From Paenibacillus sp. S150 (GTDB taxonomy: Bacteria > Bacillota > Bacilli > Paenibacillales > Paenibacillaceae): DNA of 64,000 nucleotides. Shown one piece after another: positions 26,296-35,468 of the stretch. The stretch covers positions 98,278 through 162,277 of the forward strand of contig NZ_JACBYI010000013.1 of the NCBI RefSeq assembly GCF_019352175.1, written 5' to 3'. The notes beneath the pieces were generated by a model. It was not told the origin of the DNA. It searched no databases and saw only the letters and a list, made by a program, of their open reading frames with translations. Positions within the stretch are counted from its first letter, which is position 1, and each line of letters starts with the position of its first letter. The position numbers and the translations under genes were made by a program.

Positions 26296-29200
26296 ATGAG
26301 TAAAAAAATTAAACAAGTCTTCTCGGTCTTATTGGCGGCGGCCCTGCTTATACCGGCAGGCTGGCTTGCTCCGGCTGTGCGGGCTGCATCATCGGAACTG
26401 GAAGACACGGCAATAGCGGTGTATCACGAAACCTTTGTGAATGGAGCAGGCATCGCGGTTCAAGCGGGAGGTGCCAGCCTGACGGCGGTTGCCGGCCATT
26501 TTTTTGAAGGCAACGCCGACGGAGCGGCATTATACGTAAGCAACCGGGTGAACAACTGGGATGCGGCTGATTTCAAATTCAGCGATCTCGGCCTGGTCAA
26601 CGGAAAAACCTATACGGTGACTGCCAGCGTCTATGTTGACGCGAATGCGACCCTGCCCTCCGGTGCAAATGCAGCGCTTCAAACCGTGGACAGCTATGGA
26701 AACTATGCAGAGATCCCTTATGAAGCAGGCAAAGCGGTTGCCCTGGCCAAAGAATTCACCGTGGATTCAAGCAAGGATCAGGCCTTGCGGATCAACTCGA
26801 ACGGAGCCGGGGCCGCTGTCCCGTTCTATCTCGGAGATATTCTGATCACCGAGAAGGCGGATTCGAATGGCGGGGAAGAGACTCCGAGAGAGCCGGCATT
26901 GCCTTTTACGGCCATTACCTTTGAAGACCGGACTGCCGGCGGCTTTGAAGGCCGGGCCGGGACTGAACAGCTGAGCATCACAGATGAAGAGAATCACACT
27001 CCGGACGGCTCCTTTGCATTGAAAGTGGAAGGCAGAGCCTCTACATGGCATGGACCGTCATTGCGTGTGGAGAAGTATGTAGACCCAGGCAGCGAGTATA
27101 CGGTTTCAGCATGGGTCAAGCTGATTGAGCCTGCAAGCTCCCAGCTTCAGCTGTCTACACAGGTCGGCAACGGAAGCAGCGCGAATTATGTGGCATTGTC
27201 GCCCAAAACAATCAGCACCAGCGACGGCTGGGTCCAATTCGAGGGAAGCTACCGTTATAACAGTACTGGCGGCGAATATTTAACCATCTATGTTGAAAGT
27301 TCAAATAACGGAACGGCCTCCTTCTATATCGACGACATCGGCTTTGAAAAAACGGGTGCAGGCCCAGTTGCCATCCAAAAGGACCTGCTTCCGCTGAAAA
27401 ATGCCTATCAAAACGATTTTCTCATCGGCAATGCGATCACCGCCGAGGATCTGGAAGGCGTCCGCCTTGAGCTTCTTGGTATGCATCACAATGCCGCTAC
27501 CGCAGGCAATGCCATGAAGCCGGATGCGCTGCAGAATGCAAAGGGGGTTTTTACCTTTGATGCGGCTGATGCAATGGTTGACAAGGCTCTGGCGGAAGGG
27601 CTGCAAATGCACGGGCATGTTCTGGTATGGCATCAGCAGTCACCCGCGTGGATGAATACGGCAGCGGATGCAGAAGGCAATACGGTTGCCCTGGACCGCG
27701 CCGAAGCGCTCGCCAATCTGAAGACGCATATCACAACCGTCATGGAGCATTTCGGCGACAGGGTGATTTCCTGGGATGTCGTCAACGAAGCGATGGGCGA
27801 TAACCCCGGCAATCCGGCCGATTGGGAAGCGTCGCTGCGCCGTTCTCCCTGGTACAATGCCATCGGGGCAGACTATCTTGAACAGGCCTTCCTGGCGGCA
27901 AGAGAAGTGCTGGACGAGCATCCCGGCTGGAATATCAAGCTGTATTACAACGACTACAACGAGGATAACCAGAATAAAGCCCAGGCTATCTACAATATGG
28001 TCAAAGCCATCAATGATAAGTATGCGCTTACACATCCGGGAAAGCTTCTTATCGACGGCGTCGGCATGCAGGGGCACTACAATATCAACACAAACCCCGG
28101 GAATGTTAAATTGTCTCTGGAGAAGTTTATTTCCTTGGGCGTGGAAGTGAGCATCACCGAGCTGGACATCCAGGCTGGAAGCGACTATCAGCTTCCCGGG
28201 AAGCTTGCGGTTGCCCAAGGCTATTTATATGCGCAATTGATGGATATCTTCAAGGCTCATACCGCAAATATAGCGCGCGTTACCTTCTGGGGACTGGATG
28301 ACAATACGAGCTGGAGAGCTTCTTCCAGCCCGTTGTTGTTCGACAAGGATCTGCAGGCTAAACCGGCTTACTATGGCGTTGCCGATCCGGTGAAATTTAT
28401 GGAAGAGAACCAGCCGGAATCTGCGGATGCCAACCAATCGGGTGCGATATATGCCGCACCTGTCGTGGACGGGACGGTTGATGCGGTATGGAGCGGAGCT
28501 CCCGAGCTGGAGGTTAACCGCTACCAGATGGCCTGGCAGGGCGCGGCCGGAGTAGCCAAAGCCCTCTGGGATGACCAGAACCTGTATGTGTTAATCCAGG
28601 TCAGCGACGCCCAGCTTGACAAAAGCAGTGCAAACGCCTGGGAGCAGGATTCCATCGAGATCTTTCTGGACGAAAACAATGGGAAGACCACGTTCTATCA
28701 AGACGATGACGGGCAGTTCAGAGTTAATTATGCCAACGAAACCTCCTTCAATCCGGCGGGCATCGCAGAAGGCTTCGAATCGGCAGCCAAGGTGTCCGGG
28801 ACAAACTACACCGTTGAAGTGAAGATTCCTTTCAAAAAAATTACGCCGGCTGACGGCATGAAGCTCGGCTTTGACGTACAGATCAACGATGCCAAAGACG
28901 GCGCCCGTCAAAGTGTTGCCGCCTGGAATGATACGACAGGCAATGGATATCAGGACACCTCTGTTTATGGGGTGCTGACCCTTGCAGGCAAGTCCGGCGG
29001 TGCGGAGCCAACACCAACACCAACACCAACACCAACACCAACACCAACACCAACACCAACACCAACACCGAACTCCGGCGGTACCGGCAGCGGATCTATT
29101 CCGCAGACCGGCAGCGTTGAGAGCAAGGACGGTGTGGTTACGATCCTCCCGGAGATAAAGACTGACAACGGTGAGGCAAAGGGGACGGTTTCCGGCAGCG

Positions 29201-30285
29201 ACTTGAAAAAGGCGCTTGAGCAAGCCGCTCCGGCAGCTAACGGCAAAAAACAGATTGTAATCGATCTGCCGAAGCAGGAGGGCGCCGCCTCGTATGAAGT
29301 GCGATTGCCGGTCCAGAGCTTGAAAGGCCAGGAAAACCTCATGCTCTTCATAAAGACGGAAAAAGCAACTGCAGGGCTTCCGGGCGATACGCTGTACAGC
29401 TTGGCAGCAGACGCTGAATATGTGTCCATCCGTATCCGCCAGGTCCCGACGGACAATCTGGAGGCTGGAGCCCGGGCCAGCATAGGCAGCCGTCCGTTGG
29501 TAGAGCTGAACCTGGCTGCTGACGGCCAGATCCTTGCGTGGAATCCGAATGCGGCTGCAGCCATCTCTATTCCTTACTCCCCGGCCGGAGAAGAGCTGGG
29601 CCTGTCGGAATCGCTCGCAGTGTGGTCCCTTGCCGGCAATGGCAAACTGGCTGCGGTTCCGAACAGCCGTTATGACGCGGCAGGCGGCTCGCTTGTTTTT
29701 CAAGCCGTCCCATCCGGCAGCTACGCAGTTGCGTATATACCCATGAGCTTCGGAGATCTGGAGAACGTGCCTTGGGCCAAACAGGCGATTGCCGCTATGC
29801 TGGCCCGCGACGTTGTCCAGGGAACCTCCCTGAACAGCTTCTCCCCGGCTTCTTCCATGAAGAGAGCAGACTTTATCGCGCCTCTTGTGAGAGCCCTTGA
29901 GCTCAAGGGCACAGGCCGGACCAGTGCGGCATTCAGCGATGTTCCGGATGGCGCCGGTTATCTCGATGAGCTTGCAGTCGCGCAGGAACTGGGTATCGTC
30001 GGCGGCTATGGAGACAACACCTTCCGGCCTGACAGCCCGATCTCCCGCCAGGAGATGATGGTGATCGCTTCGCGCGCTCTGGCGGCGGCCGGCAAGAAGG
30101 CCGGAGGCACCGGAACCCTGGCTGCCTACCCGGATGCGGACCAAATTGCCGGTTATGCCAAAGACAGCCTGGCCTCACTGGTGAAATACGGAATCGTGAA
30201 CGGCAGGGACGGCAAGCTTGCACCGAAAGATACGCTCACGCGCGCTGAAGCGGCCGTCATGCTGTACCGCATTTGGAAGCTGTAA
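26296..30285 (+). CDS. SLH-anchored multidomain GH10 endo-xylanase
   Basis: A 1329-residue cell-surface xylanase. Order: signal peptide (1-31); two CBM4/9/22-like beta-sandwich modules (~35-190 and ~205-350); GH10 catalytic domain (~360-700) with the acid/base Glu498 in [12 protein letters not shown] and the nucleophile Glu622 in VSITELDIQ; a CBM9-like module (~715-890); a Pro-Thr linker; a ~200-residue pre-SLH beta domain; and three SLH domains (~1150-1329) that bind cell-wall polymers. AAAGGAG precedes the chosen ATG; a TTG 36 bases upstream extends the frame but has no such site. It makes xylo-oligosaccharides at the surface. The pre-SLH module is shared with the protein at 52888. Confidence 0.95.
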   Translation: MSKKIKQVFSVLLAAALLIPAGWLAPAVRAASSELEDTAIAVYHETFVNGAGIAVQAGGASLTAVAGHFFEGNADGAALYVSNRVNNWDAADFKFSDLGLVNGKTYTVTASVYVDANATLPSGANAALQTVDSYGNYAEIPYEAGKAVALAKEFTVDSSKDQALRINSNGAGAAVPFYLGDILITEKADSNGGEETPREPALPFTAITFEDRTAGGFEGRAGTEQLSITDEENHTPDGSFALKVEGRASTWHGPSLRVEKYVDPGSEYTVSAWVKLIEPASSQLQLSTQVGNGSSANYVALSPKTISTSDGWVQFEGSYRYNSTGGEYLTIYVESSNNGTASFYIDDIGFEKTGAGPVAIQKDLLPLKNAYQNDFLIGNAITAEDLEGVRLELLGMHHNAATAGNAMKPDALQNAKGVFTFDAADAMVDKALAEGLQMHGHVLVWHQQSPAWMNTAADAEGNTVALDRAEALANLKTHITTVMEHFGDRVISWDVVNEAMGDNPGNPADWEASLRRSPWYNAIGADYLEQAFLAAREVLDEHPGWNIKLYYNDYNEDNQNKAQAIYNMVKAINDKYALTHPGKLLIDGVGMQGHYNINTNPGNVKLSLEKFISLGVEVSITELDIQAGSDYQLPGKLAVAQGYLYAQLMDIFKAHTANIARVTFWGLDDNTSWRASSSPLLFDKDLQAKPAYYGVADPVKFMEENQPESADANQSGAIYAAPVVDGTVDAVWSGAPELEVNRYQMAWQGAAGVAKALWDDQNLYVLIQVSDAQLDKSSANAWEQDSIEIFLDENNGKTTFYQDDDGQFRVNYANETSFNPAGIAEGFESAAKVSGTNYTVEVKIPFKKITPADGMKLGFDVQINDAKDGARQSVAAWNDTTGNGYQDTSVYGVLTLAGKSGGAEPTPTPTPTPTPTPTPTPTPTPNSGGTGSGSIPQTGSVESKDGVVTILPEIKTDNGEAKGTVSGSDLKKALEQAAPAANGKKQIVIDLPKQEGAASYEVRLPVQSLKGQENLMLFIKTEKATAGLPGDTLYSLAADAEYVSIRIRQVPTDNLEAGARASIGSRPLVELNLAADGQILAWNPNAAAAISIPYSPAGEELGLSESLAVWSLAGNGKLAAVPNSRYDAAGGSLVFQAVPSGSYAVAYIPMSFGDLENVPWAKQAIAAMLARDVVQGTSLNSFSPASSMKRADFIAPLVRALELKGTGRTSAAFSDVPDGAGYLDELAVAQELGIVGGYGDNTFRPDSPISRQEMMVIASRALAAAGKKAGGTGTLAAYPDADQIAGYAKDSLASLVKYGIVNGRDGKLAPKDTLTRAEAAVMLYRIWKL
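29008..29067 (+). repeat. hexanucleotide CCAACA tandem repeat encoding a Pro-Thr linker
   Basis: Ten perfect in-frame copies of CCAACA encode alternating Pro-Thr between the CBM9-like module and the pre-SLH domain of the xylanase. Such an array can change length without breaking the frame. Confidence 0.9.
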
Positions 30286-30392
30286 TTATAAGTGAGAGAT
30301 GAAGCGGGGCTGCCTGCCGAAGCTTCAGAAGCTCATTTATTCGCCAAAAGGCACAGAACTGAAAAAAACGTAAGAGTGAACACGAAAAAGAG

Positions 30393-30419
30393 AGCCCCGC
30401 TGATTCCTGCAGCGGGGCT
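30393..30419 (+). terminator. terminator after the SLH xylanase
   Basis: AGCCCCGCTG and CAGCGGGGCT form a perfect 10-bp stem with a 7-base loop, followed by GTTTGCTCCGGTTTT. An A-rich stretch precedes it. Confidence 0.8.
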
Positions 30420-30544
30420 GTTTGCTCCGGTTTTGGCGAATTTTTTGGGGGCCGCGCGATAAAGCTCAACGTCACGCTGCGCCTATGCTAAATATATCTA
30501 ATGTGCGTTGTCAAAGAAAGGAATAATATAGCCGGAGATTGACT

Positions 30545-30562
30545 AAATGACATAAATGATAT
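30545..30562 (+). promoter_or_regulatory. candidate operator of the GntR/LacI-type regulator
   Basis: AAATGACATAAATGATAT consists of two 9-base direct repeats (AAATGAYAT). The same element, with the two Y bases swapped, recurs at 31938-31955 before the permease gene. It sits about 40 bases before the regulator start, so autoregulation is inferred. Confidence 0.6.
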
Positions 30563-30601
30563 AACGTTATTGTAAAGAGAGAAATAAGTGAGGAGACCCA
30601 T

Positions 30602-31834
30602 ATGCAAAGCGAACGAAAACCGTTATATATACAAATTCAACAGTACTTCAAAGATTTGATCCTGAAGGGCGAAGTGCGGGAAAACGATAAAATCCCTTCG
30701 GAAAAAGAGCTGATGGAGCAGTTTGATGTCAGCCGGATCACGGTGGCGAACGCGCTCATGCAGCTTGCGAAGGAGGGCTGGATTTACCGCATTCCGGGCA
30801 AGGGAAGCTTTGTCGGCGAGGGCATCAGTGAACTGCTGGCCCGGGAGATGCATGAGGCGGACCCCGGGCTTCAGCCGGAAGGAAGCGTCCCTGGTCTGCC
30901 GCCGGCGGCGGGGAACCGGGGCGGAAGCGGCAAGAAAATGCAAGCTGCGGACCAGCCGTTCCCTGCGGACCAGGAGTCCAGAACGATCGGGCTGGTTATG
31001 CCGCTGCTCGTGGATTATTTCTCCATACGCCTGCTGGAGGGAATTAACTCAGTGATTGAAAACAGCCCGTACCATCTGCAAATTGTGTTGACATACAATT
31101 CGATTGACCGGGAAAAAGCGGCGATCAGGGATCTGATCCGCAAAGGCGCGGCAGGACTGATCATCTTCCCGTCCGATGCCGAGATGTATAATGAGGAAAT
31201 TCTGTCCCTCAAGCTGCAGGGCTTCCCGTTTGTCCTGATCGACCGTTATCTGCCCGGCGTGGCCACCAATGTGGCGCGCAGCGACGGTCTGGTCGGCGGA
31301 GAGCTGGCCGTCAATTACCTGTGGGGGCTGGGACACCGCGACATTGCCATTTGCTCGGACTCCCCGCTGCCGACGATTACAGTTGAGGACCGGATCAACG
31401 GTTATATGGAAGCGCTGAAGCAGAAGGAGGCCATGATTAATCCGGCGCTGATCCTGACCGATTTCAATGTGGATTACAGCGGAATCGACCCGGCGCATCC
31501 CCTGTACCGCTTTATCAGAAACCAAATCGCCACCGCCTATATTACGCTGAACGGGCGGCTTGGCCTGCATATCTACTCGATCTGCAAAGAGCTGGGCCTC
31601 AGGGTTCCGGAGGATGTCTCCATCCTTACCTTTGACGATCCGTCGCCGGGGCTGCACGAATGGGGGTATTTCTCGCATATTTCGCAGTCGGAGATTGAGA
31701 TGGGCAAGGCGGCGGCCAGCATTTTGCTGCAGCTTTTCGATAACGCCGGCATGAAGAACCAGGGATATACGAAGGTTATCCTTCAGCCCAAGTTGATTGA
31801 AAGTCAATCAGCAGGACCCTTGCGCAGACAGTAA
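30602..31834 (+). CDS. GntR-HTH/LacI-sensor transcriptional regulator (AraR-like layout)
   Basis: A 410-residue repressor-type protein. Residues 1-75 are a winged GntR helix-turn-helix (PLYIQIQQYFKDLI, KIPSEKELMEQFDVSRITV, GWIYRIPGKGSFV). A low-complexity linker follows, then from about residue 120 a LacI/periplasmic-binding-like sensor domain (TIGLVMPLLVDYF, GLIIFPSD, FPFVLIDRYLPG, YLWGLGHRDIAI). This is the AraR architecture, which responds to a sugar. GAGGAGA precedes the ATG. It is upstream of, and in line with, the transporter/alpha-mannosidase operon, and repeated operator-like motifs precede both. Confidence 0.92.
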   Translation: MQSERKPLYIQIQQYFKDLILKGEVRENDKIPSEKELMEQFDVSRITVANALMQLAKEGWIYRIPGKGSFVGEGISELLAREMHEADPGLQPEGSVPGLPPAAGNRGGSGKKMQAADQPFPADQESRTIGLVMPLLVDYFSIRLLEGINSVIENSPYHLQIVLTYNSIDREKAAIRDLIRKGAAGLIIFPSDAEMYNEEILSLKLQGFPFVLIDRYLPGVATNVARSDGLVGGELAVNYLWGLGHRDIAICSDSPLPTITVEDRINGYMEALKQKEAMINPALILTDFNVDYSGIDPAHPLYRFIRNQIATAYITLNGRLGLHIYSICKELGLRVPEDVSILTFDDPSPGLHEWGYFSHISQSEIEMGKAAASILLQLFDNAGMKNQGYTKVILQPKLIESQSAGPLRRQ

Positions 31835-31883
31835 CCGGCAATATATGGAAGGCGCTGTCCGGGGCGAATTAGAGTGGAGTGCA

Positions 31884-31921
31884 GGGCATCTGCTTGCTAA
31901 GGCAAGAGATGTCTTTTTTTT
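31884..31921 (+). terminator. Rho-independent terminator after the GntR-type regulator
   Basis: GGCATCTGCTTGC pairs with GCAAGAGATGTC through one bulge and one wobble, and an eight-T run follows. It separates the regulator from the downstream operon. Confidence 0.88.
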
Positions 31922-31937
31922 GCGGAAAATTAGCGAT

Positions 31938-31972
31938 AAATGATATAAATGACATCTTGATTTAAATGACAT
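31938..31972 (+). promoter_or_regulatory. operator-like direct repeats before the transporter/mannosidase operon
   Basis: AAATGATATAAATGACAT (31938-31955) plus a third unit AAATGACAT (31964-31972) stand just before a TATAAT box at 31975-31980. Repressor bound here would cover the promoter. The unit is the same as that before the regulator gene. Confidence 0.62.
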
Positions 31973-32059
31973 ATTATAATATATTTAATAATGCAAATAG
32001 AGTTACTGTTCCTCACGGTTGTTGTATGGCGTAAATCAGTTAGGAGGTCGCTTGGCTAT

Positions 32060-33058
32060 ATGGAAAAAACAGCAGAACGGGAGGGAAGGGCTTCTTTCAA
32101 ACGGGGAATGGGCAGGCATAAGGATGCTATCATCGCCGCTGTGATTCTGGTACCCATGTTTTTGTTTTGGCTCGTGGTGTCGGGATTTCCGACCTTGTTC
32201 GGTTTTGGACTCGGTTTTTTTGAATGGATAGGGCTCTCGGATATACCGAATTTTATCTGGTTCGATAATTTCATCAGCTTCTTCAAAAATCCGGTCTACA
32301 CCGATGCCTTATGGCGGTCGGTATGGCTGGGCGGGCTTGTGACGTCCGTCACGCTGGCTGCTGGCTTCGGGGCGGCGCTGCTGATGAACATGCCGCTTTT
32401 CGGCAAAGGCTTTTACCGCTCAATCTGGTACGTTCCCGCCGTTACGTCGACGGTGGCTACCACGCAGGTGTTTAATATTTTTCTGGATTCGAACAACGGG
32501 GTGATCAACAACATCCTCAAAGCGCTGGGCAAGGAACCGATTATCTGGCAGTATTCGGTAAGCTGGGGCATTTTCTGGATCGTAATTTATTCGCTCTGGA
32601 AGGGTGTAGGGGGAGCGGCGCTGATCTGGCTGGCGGGCCTGCAATCCGTGGACGTATCGCTCTATGAGGCGGCGGAAATCGATGGAGCCGGGCGTCTTCA
32701 CAAGCTGCGCTATGTCACGCTGCCGGGCCTCAAGCCAATCGCGACCTATATTGTGATCACCAACCTGATCGGAGCGATTCAGATTTATGAGCAGGTGCTG
32801 TTCATTACGAACGGCGGCCCCTATGGCCAAACGGAAGTGCTCGTGTTCCGGATTTACCGGGACGGCTTCTGGGATTTCAACCTCGGCATGGCCGGAGCCT
32901 CTTCCCTGATTATGGCGCTGATCGTTATTGCGGTCACTGTATTGTATTACAACTGGTCCACCAAGTCGGACAAACGGACAACGATACCGGTCAAACCGGT
33001 AAAGCAAGCAGGAGAAAGGGGGAAAGCACATGCGGGAAACACAAAGCGGGAATTTTAA
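32060..33058 (+). CDS. CUT1 ABC transporter permease (MalF/UgpA-like)
   Basis: A 332-residue permease. VILVPMFLFWLVVSGFPTLFGF is the first span, the EAA loop (SLYEAAEIDGAG) is near residue 201, and FITNGGPYGQTEVLVFRIY precedes the last spans. AGGAGGT lies 11 bases before the chosen ATG; a longer frame begins at 31991 without such a site. It is the first gene of the operon behind the operator repeats. The next start lies inside its 3' end. Confidence 0.92.
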   Translation: MEKTAEREGRASFKRGMGRHKDAIIAAVILVPMFLFWLVVSGFPTLFGFGLGFFEWIGLSDIPNFIWFDNFISFFKNPVYTDALWRSVWLGGLVTSVTLAAGFGAALLMNMPLFGKGFYRSIWYVPAVTSTVATTQVFNIFLDSNNGVINNILKALGKEPIIWQYSVSWGIFWIVIYSLWKGVGGAALIWLAGLQSVDVSLYEAAEIDGAGRLHKLRYVTLPGLKPIATYIVITNLIGAIQIYEQVLFITNGGPYGQTEVLVFRIYRDGFWDFNLGMAGASSLIMALIVIAVTVLYYNWSTKSDKRTTIPVKPVKQAGERGKAHAGNTKREF

Positions 33059-33953
33059 AAAACAGTTCAGGCCCACCTATCTTATCAGCCATATCCTCCT
33101 GCTTGGCATTGGCCTTGTTTTGCTCTATCCCCTGATTTTCATGGTGCTTGCCGGTTTGTTTACGCGGACGGAATTTACGGCCACCGTGCTTGGCATTTTC
33201 CCGATTCCCAAGCAGCCGACGCTGGAAAACTTCAAGGAGCTGATCGTAGGAACAGTGGACTCCTCGGTGGCGATGTATTTTAGAAATTCGCTCATCCGGA
33301 CCGTGTACAACACGTTTTGGGCAGTTCTGACTTCATTCCTGGCCGGCTATGTTTTTGCCCGCTTGAAGTTCAAGGGAAGGGAAACGATCTTTCTGATTCT
33401 GCTGGCGACGCAAATGATTCCCGGCACGCTTGCCATCATCCCGACCTATCTGGAATTTGCCAGATTTCCGTTTGCCGGAGGAAACCATGTGTTTACGGGG
33501 GGAAAGGGGATTCTCGACTCATGGTGGGTGTACCTGATCGGCGGACCCGGCATCAATATTATGGGAACCTTCCTGGTGAAGCAATCGCTGGAAAAGGTCC
33601 CGCTGGAGATCGATGAAGCGGCGGTCGTGGACGGGGCGGGTACCCTCCGGCTGATCTTTCAGATTTTATTCCCCCTGCAGCTCCCGGTTATGGCCTTTAT
33701 CGCCATTACGACAGCGCTGGGCACGTGGAACGATTTCATTACGCCTTTCTTTTATACAACAAGCGATAGTTTGCAAACGCTTCCGGCGGCAATTACACGC
33801 CTGTCCTCAGTGGGAGCCAGTCCTGGCGCGGTAATCAACTACCCGATGATTATCACCTTAAGCCTTGGCATCACGATTCCCGCCCTGCTGATCTTTGCTT
33901 TTTTCCAGAAATACATTGTCCAGGGCTTGGCGAACACCGGTATCAAAGGGTAG
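33030..33953 (+). CDS. CUT1 ABC transporter permease (MalG-like)
   Basis: A 307-residue permease, longer than most MalG partners. It has an EAA loop (EIDEAAVVDGAG) near residue 195 and ends QKYIVQGLANTGIKG. An inserted segment near residues 140-165 (FPFAGGNHVFTGGKG) accounts for the extra length. It overlaps the preceding permease by 29 bases, with AAAGGGGG before its ATG. Confidence 0.92.
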   Translation: MRETQSGNFKKQFRPTYLISHILLLGIGLVLLYPLIFMVLAGLFTRTEFTATVLGIFPIPKQPTLENFKELIVGTVDSSVAMYFRNSLIRTVYNTFWAVLTSFLAGYVFARLKFKGRETIFLILLATQMIPGTLAIIPTYLEFARFPFAGGNHVFTGGKGILDSWWVYLIGGPGINIMGTFLVKQSLEKVPLEIDEAAVVDGAGTLRLIFQILFPLQLPVMAFIAITTALGTWNDFITPFFYTTSDSLQTLPAAITRLSSVGASPGAVINYPMIITLSLGITIPALLIFAFFQKYIVQGLANTGIKG

Positions 33954-34001
33954 TTGTCCTTTTGTATATACATCCAAAAATGTCATGGAGGGGTTCAAGT
34001 T

Positions 34002-35444
34002 ATGATATTGAAAAAAATGGCCTTCACCGCGCTCTCATTCATGCTCACGGCAAGTTTGTCGGCTTGCGGGGGCGGGGGCAATAATCAGGCCGCCGGCAAC
34101 TCAGGAGCCGAAGGCCAGCCGGGAGACGGCAAATCTGCGGAGGGCGTGACGATTACCGTGCTGAATGAAGGCGCTGTCGGCGTAGGCGTGGGCGTGCTGA
34201 GCGGGCTGCTGGAGAAAAAGAAGCAGGCGCTGATTGCCGACGAGGCGCAAAACCCGCGGGTTGCCGCCGAGGATTTCAGCTATACCCCTGGCGAGCCGCT
34301 CAAGTCCGGCGTCTTCCCGTATTTTTATCAATCAATTATCCTGGAGAAGATGCAGGCGCAAAACATTACCGTGAACATGGAGGATTGGGGCTGGGGCGAA
34401 CCGCTTATTCAAAAGCAAACAGCCGGTTTTCTGGCGAAAAACTTGCCGGATATTATCGTCGGGGAAACGCAAATGCCGGGTTTTGCCCGGCAGGGCCTGC
34501 TTGAGCCGTTCCCGGACGGCATGGCGGAGGAAATCCGCAGCAATGTGGCGCCCGCAGCCTGGAAACCGATGGAGTATGACGGCAAGATTTACGGTTTTGC
34601 TTCCCAGCCGGGCGTAAGCAGCCTGTTCTGGAATAAAAAGCTGGTGAAGGAAGCCGGTCTTGATCCGGACAAAGCCCCGGAAACCTGGGATGAGCTGCTG
34701 GCGGATGTGCAACAGGTAACGGAAGCAGGCAAAGGCAAATATTACGGCGGCGGTGTATATGCCGGACCCAATGCAGGCGGTTACTTGCGCTACGGCACGC
34801 TCATGGTCATCAACGGCGGAGGCTTTGCCGATGATCAGGGCCAGCCGGTCTTTAACTCCGACGCCAACATAGAAACCGTGAAGTTTTTAAAAGAGCTGAA
34901 CGCAGGGCATCCGGCCGGACTGATGGCCAACACGAATGAAGGGACGTATTTCGACGCCTTCAAAAAAGGGCAGATCGCCTATCTGATTGACGGTCCTTGG
35001 CGGGCGGCCGAAAGCTCGCAAATCGGCATCGATTACGGCATGGCGCAAATTCCCCTGTCCCAAGGCGGCCAGCCGGGCAACATTACCATTGGCGCGGCGT
35101 TCCATTCGGTGCCGAAGGATGCGAAGAACAAGGAAGCGGCCTTTGCCTACATCCGCGCGATGTACAGTGAGGAAATCCAGCAGCTGATCGCCGATACGGG
35201 CGTCCGTTCCACGGTGCTTAAATCGATTGCCGAAACAGACAGCTACAAATCCGGGCATCCCGAAATGTACCAGCACTATCTGGCGATGGCCGGCAACGTG
35301 CAGGGGCTGCCGACGTTTGCCAAGGAAGACTCGAAGGTCTGGCAAATGTTCGGTGATGCTGTAACCAAATCGCTGATGACAAGCGGAGATATCAAGTCGA
35401 TTCTGGATGAGGCGCAGAAGAAGGCGGAGGACGTAACGAAGTAA
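34002..35444 (+). CDS. CUT1 sugar-binding lipoprotein
   Basis: A 480-residue binding protein with a lipobox LSAC (Cys about residue 21). The mature part includes FLAKNLPDIIVGETQM, FWNKKLVKEAGLDPDKAPETWDEL and AYLIDGPWRAAES, classic family 1 segments. The start follows GGAGGGG; an upstream ATG at 33954 is less likely. Unusually for CUT1 operons it is third, after both permeases. It probably captures a mannose-containing oligosaccharide, judging from the next gene. Confidence 0.92.
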   Translation: MILKKMAFTALSFMLTASLSACGGGGNNQAAGNSGAEGQPGDGKSAEGVTITVLNEGAVGVGVGVLSGLLEKKKQALIADEAQNPRVAAEDFSYTPGEPLKSGVFPYFYQSIILEKMQAQNITVNMEDWGWGEPLIQKQTAGFLAKNLPDIIVGETQMPGFARQGLLEPFPDGMAEEIRSNVAPAAWKPMEYDGKIYGFASQPGVSSLFWNKKLVKEAGLDPDKAPETWDELLADVQQVTEAGKGKYYGGGVYAGPNAGGYLRYGTLMVINGGGFADDQGQPVFNSDANIETVKFLKELNAGHPAGLMANTNEGTYFDAFKKGQIAYLIDGPWRAAESSQIGIDYGMAQIPLSQGGQPGNITIGAAFHSVPKDAKNKEAAFAYIRAMYSEEIQQLIADTGVRSTVLKSIAETDSYKSGHPEMYQHYLAMAGNVQGLPTFAKEDSKVWQMFGDAVTKSLMTSGDIKSILDEAQKKAEDVTK

Positions 35445-35468
35445 ATTCCATTGAAAGAGTGATGCAGC

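Larger units (their letters stand above)
30286..30601. other. 316-base gap between xylanase and GntR-type regulator
   Basis: It contains a terminator (30393-30419) and operator-like direct repeats (30545-30562) within AT-rich sequence before the regulator gene. No gene was seen. Confidence 0.6.

Noticed and set aside
29008..29067. CCAACA array considered as a CRISPR or satellite array
   Set aside because: The units are 6 bases without spacers and encode a Pro-Thr linker inside a gene.
28591..30144. 517-codon open frame on the minus strand
   Set aside because: Antisense to the xylanase. It encodes a Cys/Trp run from the CCAACA repeat and has no domain pattern.
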